A program made the position numbers and the translations under genes. The notes beneath the pieces are model-generated. The model saw nothing but the letters and a program-made list of their open reading frames with translations. It made no database searches and was not told the DNA's origin. 64,000 bases of DNA from Stenotrophomonas sp. VV52 (GTDB taxonomy: Bacteria > Pseudomonadota > Gammaproteobacteria > Xanthomonadales > Xanthomonadaceae), in assembly GCF_002893095.1 (NCBI RefSeq), contig NZ_PKQQ01000001.1, positions 124,001-188,000 on the forward strand, written 5' to 3'. Below are positions 54,697 to 64,000 of the stretch, one piece after another; positions within the stretch are counted from its first letter, which is position 1; each line of letters begins with the position of its first letter.

Positions 54697-56000
54697 GTGA
54701 GTTCAAGCAAGCCCACCAGGCCTTTGCGAGCAACCCGGCCGAACTGCGCCAGGAAATCCGCAACTACACGATGAACTTCGGTCCCCAGCATCCGGCCGCG
54801 CACGGTGTGCTGCGCCTGATCCTGGAAATGGACGGCGAAACCATCATGCGTGCCGACCCGCACGTCGGGTTGCTGCACCGGGGCACGGAAAAGCTGGCCG
54901 AATCCAAGCCGTTCAACCAGTCCATCGGTTACATGGACCGCCTGGATTACGTGTCCATGATGTGCAACGAGCACGCCTACGTGCGCGCCATCGAAACCCT
55001 GATGGGGATCGAAGCGCCGGAACGTGCCCAGTACATCCGCACCATGTTCGATGAAATCACCCGCATCCTGAACCACCTGATGTGGCTGGGTTCCAACGCG
55101 CTCGACCTGGGCGCGATGGCGGTGATGCTGTACGCCTTCCGCGAGCGCGAAGAGCTGATGGACTGCTATGAAGCAGTCAGCGGCGCGCGCATGCATGCGG
55201 CGTACTACCGTCCGGGCGGCGTGTACCGCGACCTGCCGGACCAGATGCCGAAGTACAAGGAATCGCGCTGGCACAAGGGCAAGGCCCTGAAGAACCTCAA
55301 CGCCTCGCGCGAAGGTTCGCTGCTGGACTTCCTGGAGAACTTCACCAAGGAGTTCCCGTCGCGCGTCGACGAATACGAAACCCTGCTCACCGACAACCGT
55401 ATCTGGAAGCAGCGTACGGTCGGCATTGGCGTGGTCAGCCCGGAACTGGCGCATGCCTGGGGCATGACCGGCGTGATGCTGCGCGGCTCGGGCATTGCCT
55501 GGGACCTGCGCAAGAAGCAGCCGTACGCCAAGTACGACGCCGTCGATTTCGACATCCCGCTGGGCAAGGAAGGCGACTGCTACGACCGTTACCTGGTCCG
55601 CGTGGCCGAGATGCGCGAATCCAACCGCATCATCAAGCAGTGCGTGGACTGGCTGCGTGCCAATCCGGGTCCGGTCATGGTCAAGAACTTCAAGGTCGCG
55701 CCGCCCAGCCGCGAGGACATGAAGGACGACATGGAAGCGCTGATCCATCACTTCAAGCTGTTCAGTGAAGGCTACTGCGTCCCGGCCGGCGAAACCTACG
55801 CCGCGGTCGAAGCGCCCAAGGGCGAGTTCGGCTGCTACCTGATGTCCGATGGCGCCAACAAGCCGTTCCGCGTGCACCTGCGCGCGCCGGGCTTTGCCCA
55901 TCTGTCCTCGATCGACTCGGTCGTGCGCGGGCACATGCTCGCCGACGTGGTGGCCATGATCGGCACCTACGACCTGGTGTTCGGTGAGGTGGACCGGTAA
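54693..56000 (+). CDS. nuoD: NADH-quinone oxidoreductase subunit D
   Basis: A 435-residue 49-kDa-type subunit that lines the quinone cavity. It has [14 protein letters not shown] with the His-rich beta-hairpin, [23 protein letters not shown] and the C-terminal VFGEVDR. The start is GTG (GTGAGTGAG), overlapping the nuoC stop. Its TAA stop overlaps the ATG of a 32-codon reading frame (TAATG). Confidence 0.97.
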   Translation: MSEFKQAHQAFASNPAELRQEIRNYTMNFGPQHPAAHGVLRLILEMDGETIMRADPHVGLLHRGTEKLAESKPFNQSIGYMDRLDYVSMMCNEHAYVRAIETLMGIEAPERAQYIRTMFDEITRILNHLMWLGSNALDLGAMAVMLYAFREREELMDCYEAVSGARMHAAYYRPGGVYRDLPDQMPKYKESRWHKGKALKNLNASREGSLLDFLENFTKEFPSRVDEYETLLTDNRIWKQRTVGIGVVSPELAHAWGMTGVMLRGSGIAWDLRKKQPYAKYDAVDFDIPLGKEGDCYDRYLVRVAEMRESNRIIKQCVDWLRANPGPVMVKNFKVAPPSREDMKDDMEALIHHFKLFSEGYCVPAGETYAAVEAPKGEFGCYLMSDGANKPFRVHLRAPGFAHLSSIDSVVRGHMLADVVAMIGTYDLVFGEVDR

Positions 56001-56098
56001 TGGCACGCGCATGCACGATGCCTGACACCCGCCGGCCGATGCCGGCGCTGCAGGTTCTGGTTCCCACTATTCTGGTATTTGCAGGGGTCGGCCGATGA
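56000..56098 (+). CDS. candidate 32-residue protein bridging nuoD and nuoE
   Basis: A short frame that exactly fills the 94-base nuoD-nuoE gap. Its ATG overlaps the nuoD stop (TAATG), and its TGA overlaps the nuoE start (ATGA). The product starts [15 protein letters not shown] and ends in a hydrophobic stretch, ALQVLVPTILVFAGVGR. It could be a small membrane protein or only a translational-coupling device. There is no independent Shine-Dalgarno sequence, and chance cannot be excluded. Confidence 0.35.
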   Translation: MARACTMPDTRRPMPALQVLVPTILVFAGVGR

Positions 56099-56622
56099 AG
56101 GCGACGGGTAATTTCGAGGCGGCGCGCGACGTCGACCCGATGGTGGTGTTGAGCGACAAGACGCGCGCGCACATCGATCACTGGCTGTCCAAGTTCCCGC
56201 CGGACCGCAAGCGTTCGGCGGTGCTGCAGGGCCTGCACGCTGCCCAGGAGCAGAATGCCGGCTGGCTGACCGACGAGCTGATCGCCGGCGTCGCCAAGTA
56301 CCTGGACCTGCCGCCGGTGTGGGCCTACGAGGTTGCGAGCTTCTACTCGATGTTCGAGCTGGAGAAGGTCGGCCGCCACAACGTGGCCTTCTGCACCAAC
56401 ATCAGCTGCTGGTTGAACGGCGCCGAGGACCTGGTCGCGCATGCCGAGAAGAAGCTCGGCTGCAAGACCGGCCAGTCCACCGCCGACGGCCGCATCTACC
56501 TCAAGCGTGAAGAAGAATGCCTGGCCGGTTGCGCCGGTGCGCCGATGATGGTCATCAACGGCCATTACCACGAGCGCCTGACCGTCGAGAAGGTCGACGA
56601 GCTGCTGGACGGGTTGGAGTAA
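56095..56622 (+). CDS. nuoE: NADH-quinone oxidoreductase subunit E
   Basis: A 175-residue thioredoxin-like subunit of the NADH module that binds the 2Fe-2S cluster N1a. The ligands are in CTNISCWLNGAEDL and EEECLAGCAGAPMMVING. An AGGGG sequence eight bases upstream gives a good ribosome-binding site. Confidence 0.96.
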   Translation: MKATGNFEAARDVDPMVVLSDKTRAHIDHWLSKFPPDRKRSAVLQGLHAAQEQNAGWLTDELIAGVAKYLDLPPVWAYEVASFYSMFELEKVGRHNVAFCTNISCWLNGAEDLVAHAEKKLGCKTGQSTADGRIYLKREEECLAGCAGAPMMVINGHYHERLTVEKVDELLDGLE

Positions 56623-56625
56623 GAC

Positions 56626-57966
56626 ATGGCACATCATCACGCACCGTCCGGTCCCGTCGGTCCCGCACCGCTGCCGCACCAGGTGGTCTACACCACCCTG
56701 CATTACGACACCCCGTGGTCGTACGAAAACTACCTCAAGACCGGTGGCTACGCCGCCCTGCGCAAGATCCTCGAAGAGAAGATCTCGCCGGAGCAGGTCA
56801 TCGAAATGGTCAAGCAGTCGAACCTGCGCGGCCGTGGCGGCGCGGGCTTCCCGACCGGCCTGAAGTGGTCCTTCATGCCCAAGGGCACCATGCAGAAGTA
56901 CATCCTGTGCAACTCGGACGAGTCCGAGCCGGGGACCTGCAAGGACCGCGACATCCTGCGCTACAACCCGCATTCGGTGGTGGAAGGCATGGCGATCGCC
57001 TGCTACGCCACCGGCAGCACCGTGGGCTACAACTATCTGCGCGGTGAATTCCACCACGAGCCGTTCGAGAACTTCGAACAGGCCCTGGCCGACGCGTACG
57101 CGAACGGCTGGCTGGGCAAGGACATCCTTGGCAGCGGCGTGGACATCGACATCTATGGCGCGCTCGGCGCCGGCGCCTACATCTGCGGCGAAGAAACCGC
57201 GCTGATGGAGTCGCTGGAAGGCAAGAAGGGCCAGCCGCGCTACAAGCCGCCGTTCCCGGCCAACTTCGGCCTGTACGGCAAGCCGTCGACGATCAACAAC
57301 ACCGAGACCTATGCCTCGGTGCCGGCGATCATCCGCAACGGTCCGGAGTGGTTCCAGGGCCTGAGCCTGACCAAGAACGGCGGTCCGAAGATCTTCTCGG
57401 TCTCCGGCTGCGTGCAGCAGGGCGGCAACTTCGAAGTGCCGCTGGGCACCACGTTCGACGAGCTGCTGGAAATGGCCGGCGGCCTGAAGCCGGGTCGCAC
57501 CCTGAAGGGCGCGGTGCCGGGCGGCGTGTCGATGCCGGTGCTGAAGGCCGAAGAGCTCAAGGGCCTGCAGATGGACTACGACACCCTGCGTGCCCTGGGC
57601 ACCGGCCTGGGCTCGGGTGCCATCGTGGTGCTGGACGACAGCGTGTGCTGCGTCAAGTTCGCCTGCCGCATCTCGCAGTTCTTCCACAAGGAATCCTGTG
57701 GCCAGTGCACCCCGTGCCGTGAAGGCACCGGCTGGATGCACCGCGTGCTCGAGCGCATCGTCGCCGGCAAGGCGACCATGGAAGACCTGCACCAGTTGAA
57801 GGCGGTGGCCGGCCAGATCGAAGGCCACACCATCTGTGCGTTCGGTGAAGCGGCGGCATGGCCCATCCAGGGCTTCCTGCGCCAGTTCTGGGACGAATTC
57901 GAGTACTACATCGTCAACGGTCATTCGATGGTCGACGGCAAGAAGGTGGAGGCAGCCGCCGCATGA
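56626..57966 (+). CDS. nuoF: NADH-quinone oxidoreductase subunit F
   Basis: A 446-residue subunit that binds NADH, FMN and cluster N3. Signatures are the Gly-rich NADH loop [13 protein letters not shown], the FMN-binding [19 protein letters not shown], and the cluster site [15 protein letters not shown] with a distal Cys in HTICAFGEA. It follows nuoE by three bases and overlaps nuoG by ATGA. Confidence 0.97.
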   Translation: MAHHHAPSGPVGPAPLPHQVVYTTLHYDTPWSYENYLKTGGYAALRKILEEKISPEQVIEMVKQSNLRGRGGAGFPTGLKWSFMPKGTMQKYILCNSDESEPGTCKDRDILRYNPHSVVEGMAIACYATGSTVGYNYLRGEFHHEPFENFEQALADAYANGWLGKDILGSGVDIDIYGALGAGAYICGEETALMESLEGKKGQPRYKPPFPANFGLYGKPSTINNTETYASVPAIIRNGPEWFQGLSLTKNGGPKIFSVSGCVQQGGNFEVPLGTTFDELLEMAGGLKPGRTLKGAVPGGVSMPVLKAEELKGLQMDYDTLRALGTGLGSGAIVVLDDSVCCVKFACRISQFFHKESCGQCTPCREGTGWMHRVLERIVAGKATMEDLHQLKAVAGQIEGHTICAFGEAAAWPIQGFLRQFWDEFEYYIVNGHSMVDGKKVEAAAA

Positions 57967-60206
57967 GCGCGCAACCCAACAACCCTGGTTGCACCCCGGC
58001 GATCGTGCCGGAAGGGCATGTGACCGTCGAGATCGACGGCCAGTCCCTGGTCGTGCCCAAGGGCTCGATGATCATCCAGGCCGCCGACAAGGCCGGCATT
58101 CCGATCCCGCGCTTCTGCTACCACGAGAAGCTGCCGATCGCTGCCAACTGCCGCATGTGCCTGGTCGACGTTGAAAAGTCGCCCAAGCCCGCGCCAGCGT
58201 GCGCCACCCCGGTGATGGACGGCATGAAGGTCGCCACCCGCAGCGAGAAGGCACTCAAGTTCCAGCGTTCGGTGATGGAGTTCCTGCTCATCAACCACCC
58301 GCTGGACTGCCCGATCTGCGACCAGGGCGGCGAATGCGAACTGCAGGACGTCTCGCTCGGCTACGGCCGTTCGGTGAGCCGCTTCAACGAGCGCAAGCGC
58401 GTGGTGCCCGACGAGGACATCGGTCCGCTGGTGGCCACCGAAATGACCCGCTGCATCCAGTGCACCCGCTGCGTCCGCTTCACCGCCGACGTCGCCGGTA
58501 CCTATGAACTGGGTGGCATGTACCGTGGTGAAAACCTGCAGATCGGCACCTACGACGGCAAGCCGCTGACCACCGAGCTCTCGGGCAACGTGGTCGACGT
58601 GTGCCCGGTCGGCGCGCTGACCAACAAGGTGTTCCAGTTCCGTGCCCGTCCGTGGGAACTGACCGCGCGCGAGTCGCTGGGCTACCACGACGCGATGGGC
58701 TCGAACCTGTTCCTGCACGTGCGTCGCGGTGAAGTGCTGCGCTCGGTGCCGCGCGACAACGAGCTGGTCAACGAATGCTGGCTGTCCGACCGCGACCGTT
58801 ATTCGCACCAGGGCCTGTACAGCGCCGACCGCGCGGTCAAGCCGCTGCGCAAGGTCAATGGCGAATGGCAGGAAGTGAGCTGGGCCGAAGGCCTGGCCGC
58901 GGCCAAGGACATCCTGGCCGCCAACAAGGGTGACGACCTCGGCGTGCTGGTGCACCCGTCGGCCTCGAACGAGGAGGGCGCGCTGCTGGCCCGTCTCGCG
59001 TCCGGCCTGGGCACCGGCAACATCGACCATCGCATCCAGAACCGCGATTTCTCCGACGCCGCTACGGCCGAAGTGTTCGGCCTGTCGCTGGCCGAGATCG
59101 AAGCCGCCGACACCATCGTGGTGCTGGGCAGCAACATCCGGCACGAACTGCCGCTGCTGCACGCCCGCCTGCGCAAGGCGCAGACCACCCGCAACGCGAA
59201 GATCCACGCGATCAACCCGGTCGACTTCGACTTCGCGTTCAAGCTGGCCGGCAAGCAGATCGTGGCACCGTCGAAGTTCGTCGACGCACTCGGCAACGCC
59301 GATCTGCGCCAGGCGGTCACCGGCAACGCCGTGCTGATCGTCGGTGGCATCGCCGAAAACCACCCGCAGGCCGCCGCGATCCGCGCCGCCGCGCGTGATT
59401 TCGCCGCTGCAACCGGTGCGAAGCTGTGCCGCATCCCGCAGGGCGCCAATGCCGTGGGCCTGTCCCGCGCCGGCGTGCTGCCGGCCGGCAAGGACGTCAA
59501 CGCCATGCTGGCCCAGCCGCGCAAGGCCTATGCCCTGTACGGCATCGAGCCGGGCCTGGACTTCGCCGACACCGCCGCCGCCCGCAAGGCGCTGGCCGGC
59601 GCGCAGGTGGTGGCCTTCAGCCAGTTCGCCTGTGCCTCGACCCGCGACGTGGCCGACGTGATCCTGCCGATCGGTGCGCTGCCGGAAATCGACGCCACCC
59701 TGACCAACCTCGACGGTCGCGAGCAGTCGGCACGCGCCGGCGGCAAGCTGCCGGGCGAAGCCCGTGAAGGCTGGCGCGTGCTGCGTGCGCTTGGCGGCGA
59801 GCTGGCCCTGTCCGGTTTCGAATTCACCGACCTGGCCGGCCTGCGTGCCAGCCTGGCCCCGGTGACCGTCAACGTCTCCACCTCGGCGGCAACGCCGGTG
59901 GCCGGCGAAGGCCTGGAAGTGGCGTCCACCGCTGCGATCTACCGCACCGACGCGGTGGTCCGTCGCGCCCAGGCGCTGCAGTCGCACCCGCTCAACGCCG
60001 CGCCGCGCATCGTGCTCAACAGCGATGACGCCGCCCGCCTGCAGCTGGTCGAAGGGCAGATGGCCAAGGTCGGCACCGATGCCGGCAAGGCCACCCTGCC
60101 GGTGGTGGTCGACGCCCGCGTCGCCGCGGGTTCGGTCTGGATTGAATCGGGCCACGGTGCAACCGCACCGCTGGGTGCCGCACGCGTAACGGTGGTGGCT
60201 GCATGA
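57963..60206 (+). CDS. nuoG: NADH-quinone oxidoreductase subunit G
   Basis: A 747-residue iron-sulfur subunit. The N-terminal ferredoxin domain has [21 protein letters not shown] (2Fe-2S), then a His-liganded 4Fe-4S site [18 protein letters not shown], and [10 protein letters not shown] for a further cluster. The remainder is the molybdopterin-oxidoreductase-like fold without cofactor. The last 150 residues are variable. The start at 57963 overlaps the nuoF stop; the 3' end overlaps nuoH. Confidence 0.96.
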   Translation: MSAQPNNPGCTPAIVPEGHVTVEIDGQSLVVPKGSMIIQAADKAGIPIPRFCYHEKLPIAANCRMCLVDVEKSPKPAPACATPVMDGMKVATRSEKALKFQRSVMEFLLINHPLDCPICDQGGECELQDVSLGYGRSVSRFNERKRVVPDEDIGPLVATEMTRCIQCTRCVRFTADVAGTYELGGMYRGENLQIGTYDGKPLTTELSGNVVDVCPVGALTNKVFQFRARPWELTARESLGYHDAMGSNLFLHVRRGEVLRSVPRDNELVNECWLSDRDRYSHQGLYSADRAVKPLRKVNGEWQEVSWAEGLAAAKDILAANKGDDLGVLVHPSASNEEGALLARLASGLGTGNIDHRIQNRDFSDAATAEVFGLSLAEIEAADTIVVLGSNIRHELPLLHARLRKAQTTRNAKIHAINPVDFDFAFKLAGKQIVAPSKFVDALGNADLRQAVTGNAVLIVGGIAENHPQAAAIRAAARDFAAATGAKLCRIPQGANAVGLSRAGVLPAGKDVNAMLAQPRKAYALYGIEPGLDFADTAAARKALAGAQVVAFSQFACASTRDVADVILPIGALPEIDATLTNLDGREQSARAGGKLPGEAREGWRVLRALGGELALSGFEFTDLAGLRASLAPVTVNVSTSAATPVAGEGLEVASTAAIYRTDAVVRRAQALQSHPLNAAPRIVLNSDDAARLQLVEGQMAKVGTDAGKATLPVVVDARVAAGSVWIESGHGATAPLGAARVTVVAA

Positions 60207-61294
60207 ACGAGTTGCTGATTAACGCGGTCGACCCGCTTCACCAGTGGCTGCTGGGCCTGGGTGAAATCGGCGCGCTGCTGTGGATCGTGCTGAAGATCCT
60301 GGTGATCGCCATGCCGGTGATCATCGCGGTGGCCTTCTTCGTGGTCTGGGAACGCAAGCTGATCGGCTGGATGCACGTCCGCCACGGGCCGATGTACGTG
60401 GGCATGGGCATCTTCCAGGCCTTCGCCGACGTCTTCAAGCTGCTGTTCAAGGAGATCATCCAGCCGGCGAGCTCGCACAAGGCGATGTTCGTGCTGGCGC
60501 CGCTGATCACCCTGGCACCGGCCTTCGCGGCCTGGTCGGTGGTACCGTTCGACGCGCAGGTGGTGCTGTCCAATGCCAACGCGGGCCTGCTGTACCTGCT
60601 GGCGATGACCTCGCTGGGCGTGTACGGCATCATCCTGGCCGGTTGGGCATCCAACTCCAAGTATGCGTTCCTGGGTGCGATGCGCGCCTCGGCGCAGATG
60701 ATCAGCTACGAAATCGCCATGGGCTTTGCCCTGGTCGGCGTGATGATCGCGGCGGGCAGCCTGAACCTGAGCAGCATCGTGATGGCGCAGGCCGGCAACT
60801 CCGGCTTCTTCGACTGGTTCCTGATCCCGCTGTTCCCGCTGTTCGTCGTGTACTGGGTGTCCGGCGTGGCCGAAACCAACCGCGCGCCGTTCGACGTGGT
60901 GGAAGGCGAATCGGAAATCGTCGCCGGCCACATGGTCGAATACTCCGGTGGTGCGTTCGCGCTGTTCTTCCTGGCCGAATACGCCAACATGATCCTGATC
61001 AGCTTCCTGATCTCGATCTTCTTCCTCGGCGGCTGGCTGAGCCCGTTCCAGGGCTGGATCACGGCGGACATCTCGCCGTGGATCGACTGGATCTGGAAGG
61101 GCGGTGCACCGTGGCTGCTGCTGAAGGTGTTCTTCTTCGCCAGCGCCTACATCTGGTTCCGTGCCAGCTTCCCGCGCTTCCGTTATGACCAGATCATGCG
61201 TCTGGGCTGGAAGGTCTTCATCCCGCTCACCATCGCGTGGATTGCTGTGACGGCGTTGATGGTGTTCTACGGCGTGATCCAGAAGGGCGTCTAA
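60203..61294 (+). CDS. nuoH: NADH-quinone oxidoreductase subunit H
   Basis: A 363-residue membrane subunit with eight or nine helices that forms the quinone entry site at the junction with NuoB and NuoD. Conserved elements are [49 protein letters not shown] and [19 protein letters not shown]. It overlaps nuoG by four bases. Confidence 0.97.
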   Translation: MNELLINAVDPLHQWLLGLGEIGALLWIVLKILVIAMPVIIAVAFFVVWERKLIGWMHVRHGPMYVGMGIFQAFADVFKLLFKEIIQPASSHKAMFVLAPLITLAPAFAAWSVVPFDAQVVLSNANAGLLYLLAMTSLGVYGIILAGWASNSKYAFLGAMRASAQMISYEIAMGFALVGVMIAAGSLNLSSIVMAQAGNSGFFDWFLIPLFPLFVVYWVSGVAETNRAPFDVVEGESEIVAGHMVEYSGGAFALFFLAEYANMILISFLISIFFLGGWLSPFQGWITADISPWIDWIWKGGAPWLLLKVFFFASAYIWFRASFPRFRYDQIMRLGWKVFIPLTIAWIAVTALMVFYGVIQKGV

Positions 61295-61297
61295 GTG

Positions 61298-61786
61298 ATG
61301 AATCGAATTACCCATTACTTCAAAAGCCTGCTGCTGCTTGAGCTGCTCGGGGGCCTGTGGCTGACCCTCAAGTACACCTTCAAGCCGAAGTACACGCTGA
61401 TGTACCCGATGGAGAAGTTCCCGCAGTCGCCGCGCTTCCGTGGCCTGCACGCGCTGCGCCGGTACCCCAACGGCGAAGAACGCTGCATCGCCTGCAAGCT
61501 GTGCGAAGCGGTGTGCCCGGCGCTGGCGATCACCATCGATTCGGCCAAGCGCGAAGACGGCACCCGCCGTACCACCCGCTACGACATCGACCTGTTCAAG
61601 TGCATCTTCTGCGGCTTCTGCGAAGAAAGCTGCCCGGTGGACTCGATCGTCGAGACGCACATCCTCGAGTACCACTTCGAGAAGCGTGGCGAAAACATCG
61701 TTACCAAGCCGCAGCTGCTGGCCCTCGGTGATCGGCTTGAAGCCGAAATCGCCGAGCGTCGCGCCGCCGACGCCGCTTTCCGCTGA
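61298..61786 (+). CDS. nuoI: NADH-quinone oxidoreductase subunit I
   Basis: A 162-residue ferredoxin-like subunit with two 4Fe-4S motifs, [16 protein letters not shown] and [16 protein letters not shown] (clusters N6a and N6b). The start is placed at the ATG; an adjacent GTG one codon earlier is also possible. Confidence 0.96.
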   Translation: MNRITHYFKSLLLLELLGGLWLTLKYTFKPKYTLMYPMEKFPQSPRFRGLHALRRYPNGEERCIACKLCEAVCPALAITIDSAKREDGTRRTTRYDIDLFKCIFCGFCEESCPVDSIVETHILEYHFEKRGENIVTKPQLLALGDRLEAEIAERRAADAAFR

Positions 61787-61794
61787 GGTCCATG

Positions 61795-62451
61795 ATGGAT
61801 TGGGTAAATATCTTCTTCTGGGTCTTCTCCATCGTGGCGGGCATTTCCGCCGCGGCGGTGATCAGCGTGCGCAATCCGGTGTATGCCGTGCTGTGCCTGA
61901 TCCTGACCTTCTTCTCCGTGGCCTGCATCTGGATCCTGGTCGGGGCTGAGTTCCTCGGCGTGGCGCTGGTGCTGGTCTACGTCGGCGCGGTGATGGTGCT
62001 GTTCCTGTTCGTGGTGATGATGCTGGACATCGACGCCTCCAACCTGCGCGAAGGCTGGGTGCGTTACCTGCCGCTCGGCCTGGTGGTCGCGGTCACCATG
62101 CTGGTGCAGATGCTGATCCTGATCGGCGTGAAGGGCAGGGCGGTCAACCCGCTGCCGGCCGACAACGCCGCCGCGCTCGCCGCCGACAGCTCCAACATCA
62201 CCTGGCTGGCACGCAGCCTGTTCACCGAATACCTGCTGCCGTTCGAGTTCGCCGCCGTCATCCTGACCGTGGCCGTGGTCGCCGCCGTCATGCTGACCCT
62301 GCGTCGCCGCACCGGCCTGAAGACCCAGAACCCGTCCGAGCAGACCATGGTCAAGGGCCATGACCGCCTGCGCGTGGTCAAGATGGATGCCGAAAAGCCG
62401 GTGGTCCACACCCTTACCAAGCCGTCCAGCAACGAGGAGGCCGCCCCGTGA
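61795..62451 (+). CDS. nuoJ: NADH-quinone oxidoreductase subunit J
   Basis: A 218-residue membrane subunit with five helices. It has the conserved [20 protein letters not shown] helix containing the pi-bulge region that couples redox to proton pumping. Two ATGs are adjacent; the second, at 61795, has the better distance from GAGG. A C-terminal cytoplasmic tail of about 40 residues follows the last helix. It overlaps nuoK by four bases. Confidence 0.94.
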   Translation: MDWVNIFFWVFSIVAGISAAAVISVRNPVYAVLCLILTFFSVACIWILVGAEFLGVALVLVYVGAVMVLFLFVVMMLDIDASNLREGWVRYLPLGLVVAVTMLVQMLILIGVKGRAVNPLPADNAAALAADSSNITWLARSLFTEYLLPFEFAAVILTVAVVAAVMLTLRRRTGLKTQNPSEQTMVKGHDRLRVVKMDAEKPVVHTLTKPSSNEEAAP

Positions 62452-62753
62452 TCACCCTTGGTCATATCCTGGCCCTTGGCGCGCTGCTGTTCTGCATCAG
62501 CCTTGCCGGCATCTTCCTCAACCGCAAGAACATCATCGTGCTGTTGATGTCCATCGAACTCATGCTGCTCTCGGTGAACATCAACTTCGTCGGGTTCTCG
62601 CGTGAGATGGGCGACACGGCCGGCCAGCTGTTCGTGTTCTTCATCCTGACCGTGGCCGCGGCCGAGGCCGCGATCGGCCTCGCGATCCTGGTAACCCTGT
62701 TCCGTACCCGCCGCACCATCAATGTCGGCGAAGTCGATTCGCTGAAGGGCTGA
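62448..62753 (+). CDS. nuoK: NADH-quinone oxidoreductase subunit K
   Basis: A 101-residue membrane subunit with three helices. It has the conserved [19 protein letters not shown] (Glu in helix 2) and [19 protein letters not shown] (Glu in helix 3), which carry the proton-path glutamates. Length is exactly that of the family. Confidence 0.97.
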   Translation: MITLGHILALGALLFCISLAGIFLNRKNIIVLLMSIELMLLSVNINFVGFSREMGDTAGQLFVFFILTVAAAEAAIGLAILVTLFRTRRTINVGEVDSLKG

Positions 62754-62760
62754 TCCGTAG

Positions 62761-64000
62761 ATGGAAATTACTCTCTCCAAGAGTCTGTTGATCGCCGTGG
62801 TGCTTGCACCACTGCTCGGCAGCATCATCGCCGGCCTGTTCGGTCGCCAGGTGGGTCGCCTTGGCGCCCAGACCGTCACCATCCTCGGTGTCGCGGTCAG
62901 CTGCGTGCTGTCCAGCTATGTGTTCTACCAGCTGCTGTGGGGCGGCGCGCAGCCGTTCAACGAAAACGTCTACACCTTCTTTGAGGTCGGCCGTTACTCG
63001 GCGCATGTCGGTTTCATGATCGACAAGCTCACCGCCATAATGATGGTGGTGGTGACCTTCGTGTCGTTCCTGGTCCACGTGTACACCATCGGGTACATGC
63101 AGGATGACCCGGGCTACCAGCGCTTCTTCAGCTACATCTCGCTGTTCACCTTCTCGATGCTCACCCTGGTGATGAGCAACAACTTCCTGCAGCTGTTCTT
63201 CGGCTGGGAAGCGGTGGGCCTCGTTTCGTACCTGCTGATCGGTTTCTGGTTCAAGCGTCCGACCGCGATCTTCGCCAACATGAAGGCGTTCCTGGTCAAC
63301 CGCGTCGGCGACTTCGGCTTCATCCTCGGCATCGCCGGCGTGCTGTGGGTGTTCGGCACCCTGGACTACGCCACCGTGTTCGCCAATGCCTCGATCCTGG
63401 CCCACCCGGAAGCGCAGCTGCAGGTCTGGTCGGGTTCGCTGACCCTGTTCGGCCAGAACGTCCAGCTGATGAGCGAGCCGGTGATCTGGTCGATCGCCAC
63501 CATCATCTGCATCTGCCTGTTCATCGGCGCGATGGGCAAGTCGGCCCAGGTGCCGCTGCACGTGTGGCTGCCGGACTCGATGGAAGGCCCGACCCCGATC
63601 TCGGCACTGATCCACGCCGCGACCATGGTCACCGCGGGCATCTTCATGGTCACCCGCATGTCGCCGTTGTTCGAGCTGTCGCAGACCGCGCTGAACTTCG
63701 TGCTGTTCATCGGTGCCACCACCGCGTTCTTTACCGGCCTGATCGGCATCGTGCAGAACGACATCAAGCGCGTCGTCGCGTACTCCACGCTGTCGCAGCT
63801 GGGCTACATGACCGTGGCGCTGGGCGTGTCGGCCTACTCGGCGGCCGTGTTCCACCTGATGACCCACGCCTTCTTCAAGGCGCTGCTGTTCCTCGGTGCG
63901 GGCTCGGTGATCATCGCCATGCACCACGAGCAGGACATGCGCAAGATGGGCGGCCTGCGCAAGTACATGCCGATCACCTTCATCACCATGTGGATCGGTA
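62761..64000 (+). CDS. nuoL: NADH-quinone oxidoreductase subunit L, N-terminal part (cut by window end)
   Basis: The first 413 residues of the antiporter-like subunit; the frame is open at the window end. The proton-pump core is clear: FFGWEAVGLVSYLLIGFW with the key Glu, a GKSAQVPLHVWLPDSMEGPTPISALIHAATMVTAG segment with the key Lys and membrane His, and KRVVAYSTLSQLGYM. It starts seven bases after nuoK. nuoM and nuoN are expected beyond the window. Confidence 0.96.
   Translation, partial: MEITLSKSLLIAVVLAPLLGSIIAGLFGRQVGRLGAQTVTILGVAVSCVLSSYVFYQLLWGGAQPFNENVYTFFEVGRYSAHVGFMIDKLTAIMMVVVTFVSFLVHVYTIGYMQDDPGYQRFFSYISLFTFSMLTLVMSNNFLQLFFGWEAVGLVSYLLIGFWFKRPTAIFANMKAFLVNRVGDFGFILGIAGVLWVFGTLDYATVFANASILAHPEAQLQVWSGSLTLFGQNVQLMSEPVIWSIATIICICLFIGAMGKSAQVPLHVWLPDSMEGPTPISALIHAATMVTAGIFMVTRMSPLFELSQTALNFVLFIGATTAFFTGLIGIVQNDIKRVVAYSTLSQLGYMTVALGVSAYSAAVFHLMTHAFFKALLFLGAGSVIIAMHHEQDMRKMGGLRKYMPITFITMWIG

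Overview
The window is a contiguous 64 kb piece of a high-GC gammaproteobacterial chromosome, almost certainly Xanthomonadaceae and most probably Stenotrophomonas. The evidence is the gene order (asd-fimV-truA-trpF; lysR/trpB-trpA-accD; tpiA-secG-tRNA-Leu-nuo), the xanthomonad-type TonB-dependent receptor beside secreted peptidases, and several dispersed palindromes headed by GTAG that resemble the REP elements described in Stenotrophomonas. No prophage, insertion sequence or CRISPR array was seen. Coding density is high and most genes sit in overlapping (ATGA/GTGA) operons.

Layout. 1-1332: end of a glutathione reductase-like gene, an alkyltransferase-like protein and a rhomboid protease. 1432-12619: an extracytoplasmic peptide and redox block, with two tandem M13 metallopeptidases (the first has lost key catalytic residues), a phytoene-dehydrogenase-like FAD enzyme, an S9 peptidase and a TonB-dependent receptor. 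13083-18845: housekeeping genes (apbC, dcd, a 55-residue membrane protein, HIT, dienelactone hydrolase, rimO, DUF3025, greB). 18845-24000: HerA-like ATPase, MltD-like transglycosylase, RraB-like protein, psd and SCO. 24130-31738: prmB-aroC-hydroxyacid dehydrogenase, then asd-fimV-truA-trpF.

31879-41782 is the most unusual part. Five same-strand, mostly overlapping genes encode a YqiJ-like OB-fold membrane protein, a YqiK-like flotillin, a 1790-residue protein with a C-terminal MoxR-like AAA+ domain, a small coiled-coil protein and a TelA-family protein. They are preceded by a leader predicted to fold as a three-way junction ending at the Shine-Dalgarno sequence. The block lies between trpF and lysR/trpBA. 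It looks like a membrane or envelope stress or defence machine whose function is not established.

41942-48102: a TrpI-like LysR regulator diverges from trpB - lipoprotein - trpA, followed by accD and glmM. 48158-50150 (minus strand) holds a polysaccharide deacetylase and a GT4 glycosyltransferase, diverging from a 2-oxoglutarate/Fe(II) oxygenase. 51513-64000: tpiA, secG, tRNA-Leu(GAG) and the respiratory complex I operon nuoA to nuoL, the last cut by the window end. A 32-codon reading frame exactly bridges nuoD and nuoE.
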